From positions 10,348 to 74,347 of the forward strand of contig CALFPO010000041.1 of assembly GCA_937919165.1 (NCBI GenBank): a DNA stretch of 64,000 nucleotides. Reading direction: 5' to 3'. Both the position numbers and the translations under genes were made by a program. The notes under the pieces are model-generated. The model was given only the letters and a program-made list of their open reading frames with translations. It did not search any database and was not told where the DNA came from. Positions 43,944-53,301 of this stretch are shown here, piece by piece. The DNA is from an uncultured Bacillota bacterium. GTDB lineage: Bacteria > Bacillota_I > Bacilli_A > Erysipelotrichales > Erysipelotrichaceae. Position 1 is the stretch's first letter. Every line of letters starts with the position of its first letter.

Positions 43944-44816
43944 ATGTCATTACAAATATTAATCAATGGCATCACAACGGGTTCGGTTTACGCCCTTATT
44001 GCTATTGGGTTTGCACTTGTATTCAATATCTTGAAATTCACGAACTTCTCTTATGGCGCAACCATGACATCTGCTGCATTCTTGGCTTACTTTGCGACAG
44101 TGAAGTTCAATCTGGGACTTGTCCCTACACTGATCATCTCTGCATTGGCAGGAGGACTGATCGGTCTTTTCGGAGAGTTCATCGGCTTCAGAAGAATCCT
44201 TCTGAACCATTCTGCTCCAACATATTTCTTTGTATCATCTATTACGCTTGGAACCTTGTACGAAGGCATCGTAGCCAAGGCAATCGGTACCAAGTTCTTC
44301 AGCTATCCAAACTTCTTTAATGTTTCTACAGTCAACATCGGCAGTGCTGTCGCTTCAAAGAGCGATGTCATCATGTTCGGCATTTCGGCTGTAGCATTAT
44401 TGGTATTAGCTTACATAATTCAGAAAACTCGCATAGGAAGAGCTGTAAGAGCCGTCTCTTTCGATAGAGACACTGCTCAGCTCATGGGAATCGACGCTAC
44501 CAGGACCATTCAGATAGTGTTCTTCATTTCCGGAGTATTTGCAGGTCTTGCAGGATGCTTCCTAGGCATCAAATATACAATCTACTCAACCTTGGGAACG
44601 TTGGTAACCAAAGGCTTCATCGCTTCCGTAATCGGCGGTCTTGGTTCATTGATCGGTGCGGTTGCTGGTGCGTTGATCCTAGGTGTCCTTGAGGCAATCT
44701 GCCTTTCGACCTTCGGTTCAGGTTGGGCAACGATAGTGGTATTCGCGGTGATGATGCTGTTCTTGCTGATAAGACCACGAGGCATTGCAGGAAGCAATGT
44801 CCAGGATAAGGCGTAA
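43944..44816 (+). CDS. livH: ABC importer permease, LivH type (cluster 2)
   Basis: A 290-residue permease with about eight hydrophobic segments; the N-terminus LQILINGITTGSVYALIAIGFALVFNILKF is LivH-like and AVRAVSFDRDTAQLMGID is the coupling loop. A GGGGG-rich site precedes the ATG. It differs clearly from the cluster 1 LivH, so this is not a recent tandem copy. Confidence 0.92.
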   Translation: MSLQILINGITTGSVYALIAIGFALVFNILKFTNFSYGATMTSAAFLAYFATVKFNLGLVPTLIISALAGGLIGLFGEFIGFRRILLNHSAPTYFFVSSITLGTLYEGIVAKAIGTKFFSYPNFFNVSTVNIGSAVASKSDVIMFGISAVALLVLAYIIQKTRIGRAVRAVSFDRDTAQLMGIDATRTIQIVFFISGVFAGLAGCFLGIKYTIYSTLGTLVTKGFIASVIGGLGSLIGAVAGALILGVLEAICLSTFGSGWATIVVFAVMMLFLLIRPRGIAGSNVQDKA

Positions 44817-44828
44817 GGAGGACTAGAT

Positions 44829-45728
44829 ATGAAGCTATTCATGAATGTAATGACTCAGGCTAGCATCACTCTAGTTGCAGTCAGCGGCATCTACGTATTG
44901 ACCGGCTTGACCGGCATGTTCTCATTGGGCAGTGCAGCTTTCATGGCTATCGGTGCCTATGTATCTGGTCTGCTGGTAATGAGACTTGGACTTCCGATCG
45001 TAGCGGCATTCGCCATTGCGATCGTATCATCGGTTGTCATCGGATACCTGATCGGCTATCCAGTCGTAAGACTTAGAAGAGACTATATCTCACTAGTGAC
45101 ATTGGGCTTCGGCGAATCGGTAGCACAGCTATTGATCAAGCTGTCGGTTATTACTGGTGGCGCCAACGGACTTATCGGTATCCCAAGAAAGGTAAAGATG
45201 TGGACAGCCATCATCTGTGCAGCTGTTTCTATCATCATCGTGGCTTTGTTCAAGACCAGCAAGTATGGCAGACAATGCATTTCCCTCAAGGGTGATGAGC
45301 TTGCTGCCAAGGCAATGGGCATCAATGTGACAAGAATCAAGATGATTGCCTTCTTGCTGTCGTGCGCATTGACGGCTTTTGCCGGATGTCTGTATGCCTT
45401 CTATATGGGCTATGTCGATCCGTCAATCTTTGGCTGGAAGAAATCAGCCGACTGGGTAATCATGGTGTTCTTCGGTGGCGTGAACAGCTTGACTGGCTCA
45501 ACCATCGGAGCATTCATCCTGACGGCTCTGCCTCAGCTGATGAGGTCACTAGAAGCATATCGCTATATCGTCTATGCGATCCTGGTAATCATCATCATCA
45601 ACTTCAAGCCTAACGGCATCTTCGGCGAATGGGAACTGACGCCAAAGAATATCGTCATGACAGGAAAGAAGATCGTTTCTTTCTTCAAAGGGCTTTTAAG
45701 CAAGAAAGAAAAGGAGGGCAATGAATAA
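44829..45728 (+). CDS. livM: ABC importer permease, LivM type (cluster 2)
   Basis: A 299-residue permease, shorter than its cluster 1 counterpart. YVLTGLTGMFSLGSAAFMAIGAYVSG is the LivM motif and CISLKGDELAAKAMGIN the coupling loop. GGAGG precedes the ATG and the stop shares one base with livG (TAATG). Confidence 0.92.
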   Translation: MKLFMNVMTQASITLVAVSGIYVLTGLTGMFSLGSAAFMAIGAYVSGLLVMRLGLPIVAAFAIAIVSSVVIGYLIGYPVVRLRRDYISLVTLGFGESVAQLLIKLSVITGGANGLIGIPRKVKMWTAIICAAVSIIIVALFKTSKYGRQCISLKGDELAAKAMGINVTRIKMIAFLLSCALTAFAGCLYAFYMGYVDPSIFGWKKSADWVIMVFFGGVNSLTGSTIGAFILTALPQLMRSLEAYRYIVYAILVIIIINFKPNGIFGEWELTPKNIVMTGKKIVSFFKGLLSKKEKEGNE

Positions 45729-46492
45729 TGGCACTTCTTGAAATCAAGAATATCTATAAGAATTTCGGTGGCGTAAAGGCTATCGTCGACTTCTCTCTGG
45801 AAGCAAACCCAGGAGAGATTCACGGTATCATCGGACCTAACGGTGCCGGCAAGACCACCATCTTCAATACCATATCAGGCGTCTATACTGCCGATAAGGG
45901 AACAGTCATCCTGGATGGCCAGGATATCACGAAGCTGCCTCAGTACAAGATCACAAGACTTGGCATGGGCAGAACCTTCCAGAACATCAGACTTTTCAAG
46001 GGACTTGATGTCCTGCAGAATGTAATGTGCGCTTTCGACCCTCAATCCGCATATGGATTCGCAGGCGGAATATTCCCGACTCCTAAACGTTTTGCAGAAG
46101 AGAAAAGGGGCAAGGAACTGGCCCACAAGTACCTTGATGTCGTAGGCATGGACAAGTATGCATACGAGAAGCCAGAGAACCTATCTTATGGCAATCAGCG
46201 TAAGATCGAGATTGCCAGAGCTCTCATGTGCAATCCTAAAGTATTGCTGCTGGATGAGCCAGCTGCAGGTCTGACTCCTACAGAGGTCAAGGAACTTACC
46301 GATCTGATCAAGAGGATCTCGGTCGATTTCGGTTTCGCAATTCTGCTTATCGAGCACCGTCTTGATCTGGTCATGTCCATATCTGATCTGATCCATGTTC
46401 AGAACTTTGGCGAAACGATCGCCGTAGGCACCGCAAAGGAAGTCCAGAACAACCCAGTAGTAATTGAAGCCTACTTAGGAAAGGAAGAATGA
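45728..46492 (+). CDS. livG: ABC importer ATPase, LivG type (cluster 2)
   Basis: A 254-residue ATPase with Walker A GPNGAGKTTI, degenerate signature NLSYGNQRKIEIARALM and Walker B LLLDEPAAGLTPTE. Confidence 0.92.
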   Translation: MALLEIKNIYKNFGGVKAIVDFSLEANPGEIHGIIGPNGAGKTTIFNTISGVYTADKGTVILDGQDITKLPQYKITRLGMGRTFQNIRLFKGLDVLQNVMCAFDPQSAYGFAGGIFPTPKRFAEEKRGKELAHKYLDVVGMDKYAYEKPENLSYGNQRKIEIARALMCNPKVLLLDEPAAGLTPTEVKELTDLIKRISVDFGFAILLIEHRLDLVMSISDLIHVQNFGETIAVGTAKEVQNNPVVIEAYLGKEE

Positions 46493-46493
46493 T

Positions 46494-47201
46494 ATGTCAG
46501 AAGTAATGTTGGACATCAAGGATCTGTCCGTCAACTATGGACATATAGAGGCCTTGAAGCATGTCAATGTACAGGTAAGAAAAGGCGAGATCTGTTCAAT
46601 AATCGGAGCCAATGGCGCCGGCAAATCTACATTGCTGAAGACCATTAGCGGACTGGTCAAGCCTATAAACGGCACCATTACCTTTGAAGGAAAGCTGTTG
46701 CCTAAGAAGGCATCCAAGATCGTCAAGGAAGGTGTCGTACATGTGCCAGAGGGAAGAAGATGCTTCTCTGGACTTACCATCGAAGATAACCTCTTGGTAG
46801 GTGCACACCTGTCGATGGATGATGTAAAGGAAAATATCGAGAAACAGTATGACCTGTTCCCGATTCTGAAGGAAAGAAAGAAACAGTTCGCCGGAACACT
46901 GTCCGGTGGCGAACAGCAGATGCTGGCAGTAGCCAGAGGATTGATGTCAAATCCTAAGATTCTGCTGCTGGATGAGCCATCTATGGGTCTGGCTCCGCTT
47001 ATCGTCAATCAGATATATGATCTGATCGAACAGATAAGGGATTCAGGCATTACCGTCCTGCTTGTTGAGCAGAACGCCAAGAAGGCCTTGTCTATCTGCG
47101 ACTATGCGTATGTTCTGGAGAATGGCGTCATCAAGCTTGAGGGAACAGGCGAAGAGCTTGCCAACAACGATGATGTCAGAAAAGCTTACCTAGGTGGCTA
47201 A
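46494..47201 (+). CDS. livF: ABC importer ATPase, LivF type (cluster 2)
   Basis: A 235-residue ATPase with Walker A GANGAGKSTL, signature LSGGEQQMLAVARGL, and Walker B LLLDEPSMGLAP. It shares one base with the following regulator gene (TAATG). Confidence 0.93.
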   Translation: MSEVMLDIKDLSVNYGHIEALKHVNVQVRKGEICSIIGANGAGKSTLLKTISGLVKPINGTITFEGKLLPKKASKIVKEGVVHVPEGRRCFSGLTIEDNLLVGAHLSMDDVKENIEKQYDLFPILKERKKQFAGTLSGGEQQMLAVARGLMSNPKILLLDEPSMGLAPLIVNQIYDLIEQIRDSGITVLLVEQNAKKALSICDYAYVLENGVIKLEGTGEELANNDDVRKAYLGG

Positions 47202-48217
47202 TGTCGGTCAAGAACATCAAAGACATCGCGAATCTGGCTGGCGTATCATACAGTACCGTTTCGCGTGTCCTCAACAACAAAGATAACGTAAACGAGAATA
47301 CCCGCAAGAAGGTTCTGGATGTGCTTGAAGCCAATGACTATCAGCCAAACATTCTTGCGCAGAGCCTGAAGAACGGCCAGACTAGAACCATCTGTCTGAT
47401 CGTTCCATCCATCACCAACGGCATCTTCGGTTCGATATGCGAAGGCGTAAGCGATGTCGCAAGGGAGAACGGCTATACGGTCATTCTGTGCAACACTAAC
47501 GAAGATGCGCAGATTGAAGCTGATTTCATCGAGAAGATGAAGCAGCGCTGGGCTGATGGATTCATCATTGCCTCAAGCCGCGGAGACCGCGAGGTGCTCG
47601 GCAGACTGATGGATGAGAATATACCTTTGGTGCTTATCACCAGATATAGAGATGAATATATCGGCAAGACCGATATCATAAGCGTCGACAACTATAAGGC
47701 GGCATATGAGGGCACAAAATACCTCATTTCCAAGGGACTTACCAAGATAGCCTTTGCGGCTGGCCACAAGAGCCTTAACTTCTATAACGAAAGACTCAAG
47801 GGCTACAAGGATGCCTTGAAGGATGCGGGAATCCCACTTAATCCAAAGCTTGTCATGCAAAGAAAAGATACGCTGGATGACTTCTACGACATGACCATCA
47901 AGGTTATGGAGGAGGAAAATCCTGATGCCTTCTTTGCATCAAGCGATGCGAAGGCTATCACCATCTTCAGGGCTCTGCATGAGCTCAAGAAGAGCATCCC
48001 TGAGGATGTATCGGTGCTGGGCTTCGATGACATCAAGATGGCTTCACTGCTGGAACCACCTCTAAGCACAATCGCTCAACCGCTGTATGAATTCGGCAAG
48101 CAGTCATGCGAGTCGATAATCAGACAGATAGAGCACAAGAACAAACATGGCGATCTGCCTAAGCCAATCAAGCATGTGATGGACTACAGATTGGTGATCA
48201 GGCAATCGACTAAATAA
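47201..48217 (+). CDS. LacI/GalR-family transcriptional regulator
   Basis: A 338-residue repressor. The N-terminal helix-turn-helix IKDIANLAGVSYSTVSRVLNN and the hinge DYQPNILAQSLKNG are standard; the rest is a periplasmic-binding-type effector domain (TICLIVPSITNGIFGSIC, ADGFIIASS, VLGFDDIKMAS). It is encoded inside the operon it probably controls, between the importer and the enzymes. The palindrome at 42669-42686 is the likely site. The effector is probably the imported compound or a product of it. Confidence 0.92.
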   Translation: MSVKNIKDIANLAGVSYSTVSRVLNNKDNVNENTRKKVLDVLEANDYQPNILAQSLKNGQTRTICLIVPSITNGIFGSICEGVSDVARENGYTVILCNTNEDAQIEADFIEKMKQRWADGFIIASSRGDREVLGRLMDENIPLVLITRYRDEYIGKTDIISVDNYKAAYEGTKYLISKGLTKIAFAAGHKSLNFYNERLKGYKDALKDAGIPLNPKLVMQRKDTLDDFYDMTIKVMEEENPDAFFASSDAKAITIFRALHELKKSIPEDVSVLGFDDIKMASLLEPPLSTIAQPLYEFGKQSCESIIRQIEHKNKHGDLPKPIKHVMDYRLVIRQSTK

Positions 48218-48229
48218 GGGAGGAAAGCT

Positions 48230-49588
48230 ATGAGCAAGCATGAGAAATTCAATTTCAAGACCCTAGACGACATCAGAAACAAGGTTGATGAACTTGGTCT
48301 GAACATCAAGTTTGACGAAGATCTATCTCCACTGTGGCAGCCAAAGAAGATCGGAAACAAGATCGCTCCAAACTCTATGGCCGTATTGCCTATGGAAGGC
48401 TGCGATTCCAACACTGATGGATCGCCTAGCGAACTGGTATATGCAAGATATACCAAACTGGCTGCAGGCGGTTTCGGACTGATCTGGTGGGAAGCCAATG
48501 CGGTTGTGGAAGAAGGAAAGGCCAATGAGCAGCAGATGATGCTTACGGCATCAAACCGCAGCAAGTTCAAGGCTCTGATCGATGAGGTCAACAGAATTGC
48601 GATGGAGAACTGGGGCCATAAGCCTCTGCATATCCTGCAGCTGACCCATTCAGGAAGATACTCAAGACCAGAAGGACATATCGCAAGACCACTGGTAGCC
48701 CAGCATGACCCATTGCTGGACAAGGGCAACGAGATCATCGTTACCGATGAATATCTTGATGGATTGACCTCAAGATATGTTGAAGCAGCGTTGCTGGCAA
48801 AGGAAGTCGGATTCGATGGCGTAGACATCAAGGCTGTTCATAGATATCTGGTAAGCGAACTGCTGGCTGCCCATACCCGTGAAGGAAAGTATGGCGGATC
48901 GTTCGAGAACAGAAGCCGTTTCCTGCTTCAGACCATCAAGGCCGTCAAGGAAGCTACAGGCAAAGATTTCATTGTTGCCTCAAGATTCAATGTCTATGAT
49001 GCCCATCCATATCCATATGGCTTCGGCGTCGACAAGGAAGATATGTGGAAGTTCGATGAAAGCGAACCAGTCGCTCTGGTTAAGGCTATGATCGAGAATG
49101 GTGTCGAATTGCTATCTAATTCAGGCGGCAACCCATACTACATCTATCCACAGGTTACTAGACCATTCGATATGTCAAGCTATGGTATTCCTACTCCGGA
49201 TGAGCATCCGCTTGAATCGATCCAGAGACTCTTCTATATGACAAGCGTCATCCAGAAAGCCGCTGGAGATGTACCGGTAATCGGAAACGGCTATTCATGG
49301 CTCAGACAATTTTTGCCATATGCCGGCAGCGCCAACCTGAAGAATGGCTTATGCACAATGGTTGGATTCGGCAGAATGAGCTTCGCTTATCCAAGTGCTC
49401 CAAAAGACCTCAAGGAGAATGGCGAACTCAATCCAAACAAGGTATGCATCGCCTGCTCAAAGTGCACACAGATCATGAGAGATCATGGCACAACAGGCTG
49501 TGTAATAAGAAACAGCGCAGTATATGCTCCGCTGTTCAAGAAGTTCAATGATGAAGCAATAATTAGAGAAAACAGAAAGGTGGATTAA
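48230..49588 (+). CDS. Old-yellow-enzyme-like NADH:flavin oxidoreductase, iron-sulfur type, short form
   Basis: A 452-residue FMN TIM-barrel enzyme of the 2,4-dienoyl-CoA reductase/BaiCD group. PLHILQLTHSGRYS and VSELLAAHTREGKYGGSFENR are the substrate and flavin motifs. CIACSKCTQIMRDHGTTGC gives the CX2CX3CX11C iron-sulfur site. The usual C-terminal FAD/NAD(P) domain (~250 residues) is absent, so electrons must come from elsewhere, perhaps the flavoprotein encoded two genes on. It probably reduces an activated C=C bond (inference). Confidence 0.85.
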   Translation: MSKHEKFNFKTLDDIRNKVDELGLNIKFDEDLSPLWQPKKIGNKIAPNSMAVLPMEGCDSNTDGSPSELVYARYTKLAAGGFGLIWWEANAVVEEGKANEQQMMLTASNRSKFKALIDEVNRIAMENWGHKPLHILQLTHSGRYSRPEGHIARPLVAQHDPLLDKGNEIIVTDEYLDGLTSRYVEAALLAKEVGFDGVDIKAVHRYLVSELLAAHTREGKYGGSFENRSRFLLQTIKAVKEATGKDFIVASRFNVYDAHPYPYGFGVDKEDMWKFDESEPVALVKAMIENGVELLSNSGGNPYYIYPQVTRPFDMSSYGIPTPDEHPLESIQRLFYMTSVIQKAAGDVPVIGNGYSWLRQFLPYAGSANLKNGLCTMVGFGRMSFAYPSAPKDLKENGELNPNKVCIACSKCTQIMRDHGTTGCVIRNSAVYAPLFKKFNDEAIIRENRKVD

Positions 49589-49590
49589 TC

Positions 49591-50361
49591 ATGAAGAAAA
49601 CTGCAATCGTTACTGGCTCAGCCAGAGGTATCGGCTACGCAATCGCTACACAACTGGGAAATGACGGATACAACATCGTCATCGTAGATGTAGGACCTCA
49701 GGAATCAAATCAGGAGAACATCGACAAGCTCAAGACCATTACCGATGTTCATTATGTACAGGCAGACATCTCTAACCATGATGATCGCCTTAGAATCGTT
49801 GACGAGGCTGTAAAGGCCTTCGGCAGAATCGATGCATTGGTAAACAACGCTGGTGTTGCACCAAATGTCAGAGCTGACCTTCTTACCATGTCAGAAGAGT
49901 CATGGGATCGTGTCATCAACATCAACACCAAGGGCAACATGTTCCTGACTCAGGCTGTTGCCAATCAGATGATCAAGCAAGACAAGCTTGAAGGCGAAGA
50001 GAGAAAGGGCGTTGTCGTAAACATCTCTTCTTGCTCATCGGTTGTATCAAGCACAAACAGAGGCGAATATTGCGTATCAAAGGCTGGCATCACTTGCTTG
50101 ACTATGCTTTATGCCGACAGACTGGCTGCTGAAGGAATCAATGTCCATGAAGTAAGACCAGGCGTCATCGCTACAAACATGACTTCTACTGTACAGGAAA
50201 AGTATGACAACCTGATCAAGAACGGTGCATTCCCAATCGCTAGATGGGGACAGCCAGAAGATGTCGCAAAGGTTGTTAGTGCATTCTGTTCAGACAAGTT
50301 CAACTTCACGACTGGAAACTACATCGATGTCGATGGCGGCTTCCATATCCAGAGGTTATAG
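49591..50361 (+). CDS. Short-chain dehydrogenase/reductase
   Basis: A 256-residue classical SDR: TGSARGIG cofactor loop, NNAG, the Ser in NISSCSS, and catalytic YCVSK. The acidic residue after strand 2 (VIVDVG) suggests NAD(H). It is similar in outline to 3-oxoacyl-ACP reductases and hydroxysteroid dehydrogenases, but no fab genes are nearby. It starts three bases after the reductase gene and would handle an alcohol/ketone step on the same substrate. Codon use suggests good expression. Confidence 0.9.
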   Translation: MKKTAIVTGSARGIGYAIATQLGNDGYNIVIVDVGPQESNQENIDKLKTITDVHYVQADISNHDDRLRIVDEAVKAFGRIDALVNNAGVAPNVRADLLTMSEESWDRVININTKGNMFLTQAVANQMIKQDKLEGEERKGVVVNISSCSSVVSSTNRGEYCVSKAGITCLTMLYADRLAAEGINVHEVRPGVIATNMTSTVQEKYDNLIKNGAFPIARWGQPEDVAKVVSAFCSDKFNFTTGNYIDVDGGFHIQRL

Positions 50362-50363
50362 AG

Positions 50364-52301
50364 ATGAACTATCTAGGACATGAAGTTGAAGAGATAAAGA
50401 CCAATACCTGTGTTGTCGGAACTGGTGCAGCCGGCTATAACTGCGCATGCCGATCAAGACAATACGGGGTAGAAGATGTCCTGCTGATTTCTGAGAACAG
50501 ATTATCAGGCACAAGCCGCAATACCGGTTCAGATAAGCAGACATACTATAAGCTGACGCTTTCTGGCGATACGCCTGATAGCGTCTACGAGATGGCCAAC
50601 ACTCTGTTCGCCGGTGAGGCTGTCGATGGAGATATCGCTTTGTGCGAGGCTGCGCTCAGTGCTCCATCATTTCTGAGACTTGTTGAACTGGGGCTTCCTT
50701 TCCCAACCAACAGATATGGCGAATATATCGGATACAAGACTGACCATGACCCTAGAAACAGGGCAACATCGATTGGACCATATACTTCCAAGCAGATGAC
50801 TGAAGCTCTTGAAAAGGATGCTGAAGACAAAGGCGTGAAGTTTATGGACAACATGCAGGTCATCAAGATCCTGTCTGACGGCAAGAAGGCCTATGGTCTT
50901 CTTTGCCTAGATACTTCCAGCAACGATGACAACAGGTATGTCCTCATCGAGGCTGAGAATGTCGTCTATGCGACAGGCGGTCCTGCCGGCATGTATGGCA
51001 ACAGCGTATATCCTGCAAGCCAGAACGGCTCTTCAGGTCTGGCATTTGAAGCTGGCGTAAAGGGCAAGAACCTTACGGAATGGCAATTCGGTCTGGCATC
51101 CATCAAGCCAAGATGGAATGTATCGGGCACATATATGCAGGTACTTCCAAGATTTGTTTCTACCGATAAGGATGGAAACGATGAAAGAGAATTCCTTTGT
51201 GACTTCTTCACCGATAAGGGCGATATGCTGACCAAGGTATTCCTTAAGGGATACCAGTGGCCATTCGATGTAAGAAAGGTAGAATCCGGATCATCCATCA
51301 TTGATATCCTGGTATATCTTGAGCAGTGCAAGGGCAGAAGAGTCTTCCTTGACTTCACAAAGGATCCATTGAACGGAGACTTCGAGTTCACTGAACTCAG
51401 CAAGGAAGCATATGACTATATCGAAAAGGGCAAGGCTCTGGTCAAGACACCTATCGAAAGGCTCAAGATCATGAACCAGCCAGCCATCGACTTCTATAAC
51501 GACAAGGGTGTCGATATCGAACATGAGATGCTGGAGATATCGTTGTGCGCTCAGCACAACAATGGCGGTCTGGATATCGACTGCTGGTGGAAAACTAATG
51601 TGGATAGCCTCTATGCTGTAGGCGAGGTTGCCGCAAGCCATGGCGTATACAGACCAGGCGGCAGTGCTCTGAATGCTGGACAGTGCGGTTCGACAAGAGC
51701 TGCCCAATACATCGGCAACGTAGCATGCAAGGATATCCATGACAAGGCAATATATGAAAGCCTTGCACAGGACGCAGTCAAAGAGATGATCGATCTGGCT
51801 GAAGCCACAAGAAACGAGAACGGCAATGTTCTGGAGAAGCGCGCTGAATTCATGAATGATATGTCAGAATGTGGCGGTGCCATAAGAAACGCTGACAAGA
51901 TCAAGGAACAACTTGATAAGGTCGATGATATGCTGAAGAACTTTGCCACGGAAATAACTTATGACAAGCCAGTACAGCTAAGATGGCTATATAGATTAAG
52001 AGATACATTGATCTGCCAGAAGTGCTATTTGTCGGCAATGGTCAACTACAATGAGGAATCAGGATTAAGCAGAGGCAGTGCATTATATACTAACCTCAAA
52101 GGAATCCATCCTCATGACAAGCTTCCAGAAGCTTTCACTTATCTTATAGATGATGGAAGCAGAAAGGATCTTGTTCAGGAAACAATTCTTGAAGATGGTC
52201 AGGTAAGCTTCAATTGGCGTAAGGTAAGACCTATTCCGGAGAATGATGATTTCTTCGAGAATGTCTGGAGAGAATACAGAAGGAATAAGAATATTTACTA
52301 A
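50364..52301 (+). CDS. FAD-dependent oxidoreductase of the fumarate reductase/succinate dehydrogenase flavoprotein family
   Basis: A 645-residue flavoprotein. CVVGTGAAGYNCA is the FAD-binding GxGxxG, NVVYATGGPAG and LYAVGEVAASHGVYRPGGSALNAGQCGSTRAA are the later FAD motifs, and a C-terminal helical domain follows. There is no iron-sulfur or membrane-anchor partner gene, and no signal peptide, so it is a cytoplasmic enzyme. The usual fumarate-reductase HPT motif was not found. It may oxidise or reduce the imported compound or donate electrons to the OYE-like enzyme (inference). Confidence 0.85.
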   Translation: MNYLGHEVEEIKTNTCVVGTGAAGYNCACRSRQYGVEDVLLISENRLSGTSRNTGSDKQTYYKLTLSGDTPDSVYEMANTLFAGEAVDGDIALCEAALSAPSFLRLVELGLPFPTNRYGEYIGYKTDHDPRNRATSIGPYTSKQMTEALEKDAEDKGVKFMDNMQVIKILSDGKKAYGLLCLDTSSNDDNRYVLIEAENVVYATGGPAGMYGNSVYPASQNGSSGLAFEAGVKGKNLTEWQFGLASIKPRWNVSGTYMQVLPRFVSTDKDGNDEREFLCDFFTDKGDMLTKVFLKGYQWPFDVRKVESGSSIIDILVYLEQCKGRRVFLDFTKDPLNGDFEFTELSKEAYDYIEKGKALVKTPIERLKIMNQPAIDFYNDKGVDIEHEMLEISLCAQHNNGGLDIDCWWKTNVDSLYAVGEVAASHGVYRPGGSALNAGQCGSTRAAQYIGNVACKDIHDKAIYESLAQDAVKEMIDLAEATRNENGNVLEKRAEFMNDMSECGGAIRNADKIKEQLDKVDDMLKNFATEITYDKPVQLRWLYRLRDTLICQKCYLSAMVNYNEESGLSRGSALYTNLKGIHPHDKLPEAFTYLIDDGSRKDLVQETILEDGQVSFNWRKVRPIPENDDFFENVWREYRRNKNIY

Positions 52302-53218
52302 TGGATTATTCGAATGCGTTAAACAATCAGCTGATACTGATGTTCCTGATAATTGTTCTGGGCTTCATCCTCAAGAAGAGGGAATTCTATTCAGACCAGT
52401 TCATCAAGGAACTTGGCAATCTGCTGTTTGTGGTCATCAATCCTTTGACCATCATCAATTCTTTGTCAATCGGCTATTCTAGCCAGAAGGCCAAGGAACT
52501 GGGAATAAGCTTCATCCTGGCGCTTGGATCATATCTTCTTAATGTGGTGATCGGTGAAGCAATCTTCAGAAACGAGAAGCATTATATCGAGAAGTTCGGT
52601 CTGGTGATAAACAACTGCGGATTCTTCGGCTTGCCGATTGTCATCACGCTGTTTGGCTCAGGTGCGGTATTCTATGCCGTATCCTATATTGCCATCAACA
52701 CGGTAGCGCAATGGACCTATGGCAGCTACATAATGTCCAAGGACAAGAGCACCATCTCATTGAAGGCCATTGTCACCAATACCAGCGTCATCGCTTCTGT
52801 GCTGGGCATGCTGCTGTTCTTTGTGGGATTCAGGATGCCAGGCTTTGTATCCAACACCATATCTTCGCTCACCAATATGATGGGTCCGATATGTGCATTG
52901 ATTGTAGGATCAAATCTTGCTGGGACCAAGCTTAAGCAGCTCAAGGATGATCTATTGGATATCGTGACCATCGTTTGCAGACTGTTGGTTGTGCCATTCA
53001 TCACAGCCTTCCTGTTCAAGTTCATCAACAACGACTACTTCATATTGAAGTTCACGGTATTGATCATGGCAAGCGCTCCATCAGGAACAAGCACAACTGT
53101 CTTTGCGAGAATGTTCGACAAGGACTATGAAAAGGCTGCAAGGCTCGTATGTGCGTGCACGATGCTGTGCATGCTGACGATGCCGCTCATTACAGGCTTC
53201 GCAATGAAGATCTGGTAA
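52301..53218 (+). CDS. AEC (auxin efflux carrier)-family transporter
   Basis: A 305-residue membrane protein with about ten hydrophobic segments in two halves: FLIIVLGFILKKREF, NNCGFFGLPIVITLFGSGAVFYAVSY and MASAPSGTSTTVFARMF are AEC features. Family members move malate and other organic acids across the membrane. As the last gene of the operon it may export the end product (inference). It shares one base with the flavoprotein gene. Confidence 0.88.
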   Translation: MDYSNALNNQLILMFLIIVLGFILKKREFYSDQFIKELGNLLFVVINPLTIINSLSIGYSSQKAKELGISFILALGSYLLNVVIGEAIFRNEKHYIEKFGLVINNCGFFGLPIVITLFGSGAVFYAVSYIAINTVAQWTYGSYIMSKDKSTISLKAIVTNTSVIASVLGMLLFFVGFRMPGFVSNTISSLTNMMGPICALIVGSNLAGTKLKQLKDDLLDIVTIVCRLLVVPFITAFLFKFINNDYFILKFTVLIMASAPSGTSTTVFARMFDKDYEKAARLVCACTMLCMLTMPLITGFAMKIW

Positions 53219-53229
53219 TCGCAAATAAC

Positions 53230-53264
53230 AAAGGGATCAGTCTTATGACTGGTCCCTTTCTTTC
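53230..53264 (+). terminator. Terminator after cluster 2
   Basis: A 13-bp stem AAAGGGATCAGTC / GACTGGTCCCTTT (one wobble) with a TTAT loop, followed by CTTTC. Confidence 0.85.
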
Positions 53265-53268
53265 ACTC

Positions 53269-53299
53269 AAACAAAAGGAGCCTTGATGGCTCCTTGTTT
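53269..53299 (-). terminator. Terminator after kdgK
   Basis: A stem AAACA-AGGAGCC / GGCTCCTTGTTT with a five-base loop, immediately past the kdgK stop on the minus strand. It is placed back to back with the cluster 2 terminator. Confidence 0.75.
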
Positions 53300-53301
53300 A
53301 A

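Noticed and set aside
48184..48831. 215-codon minus-strand frame, Ser-rich
   Set aside because: Antisense shadow of the OYE-like gene.
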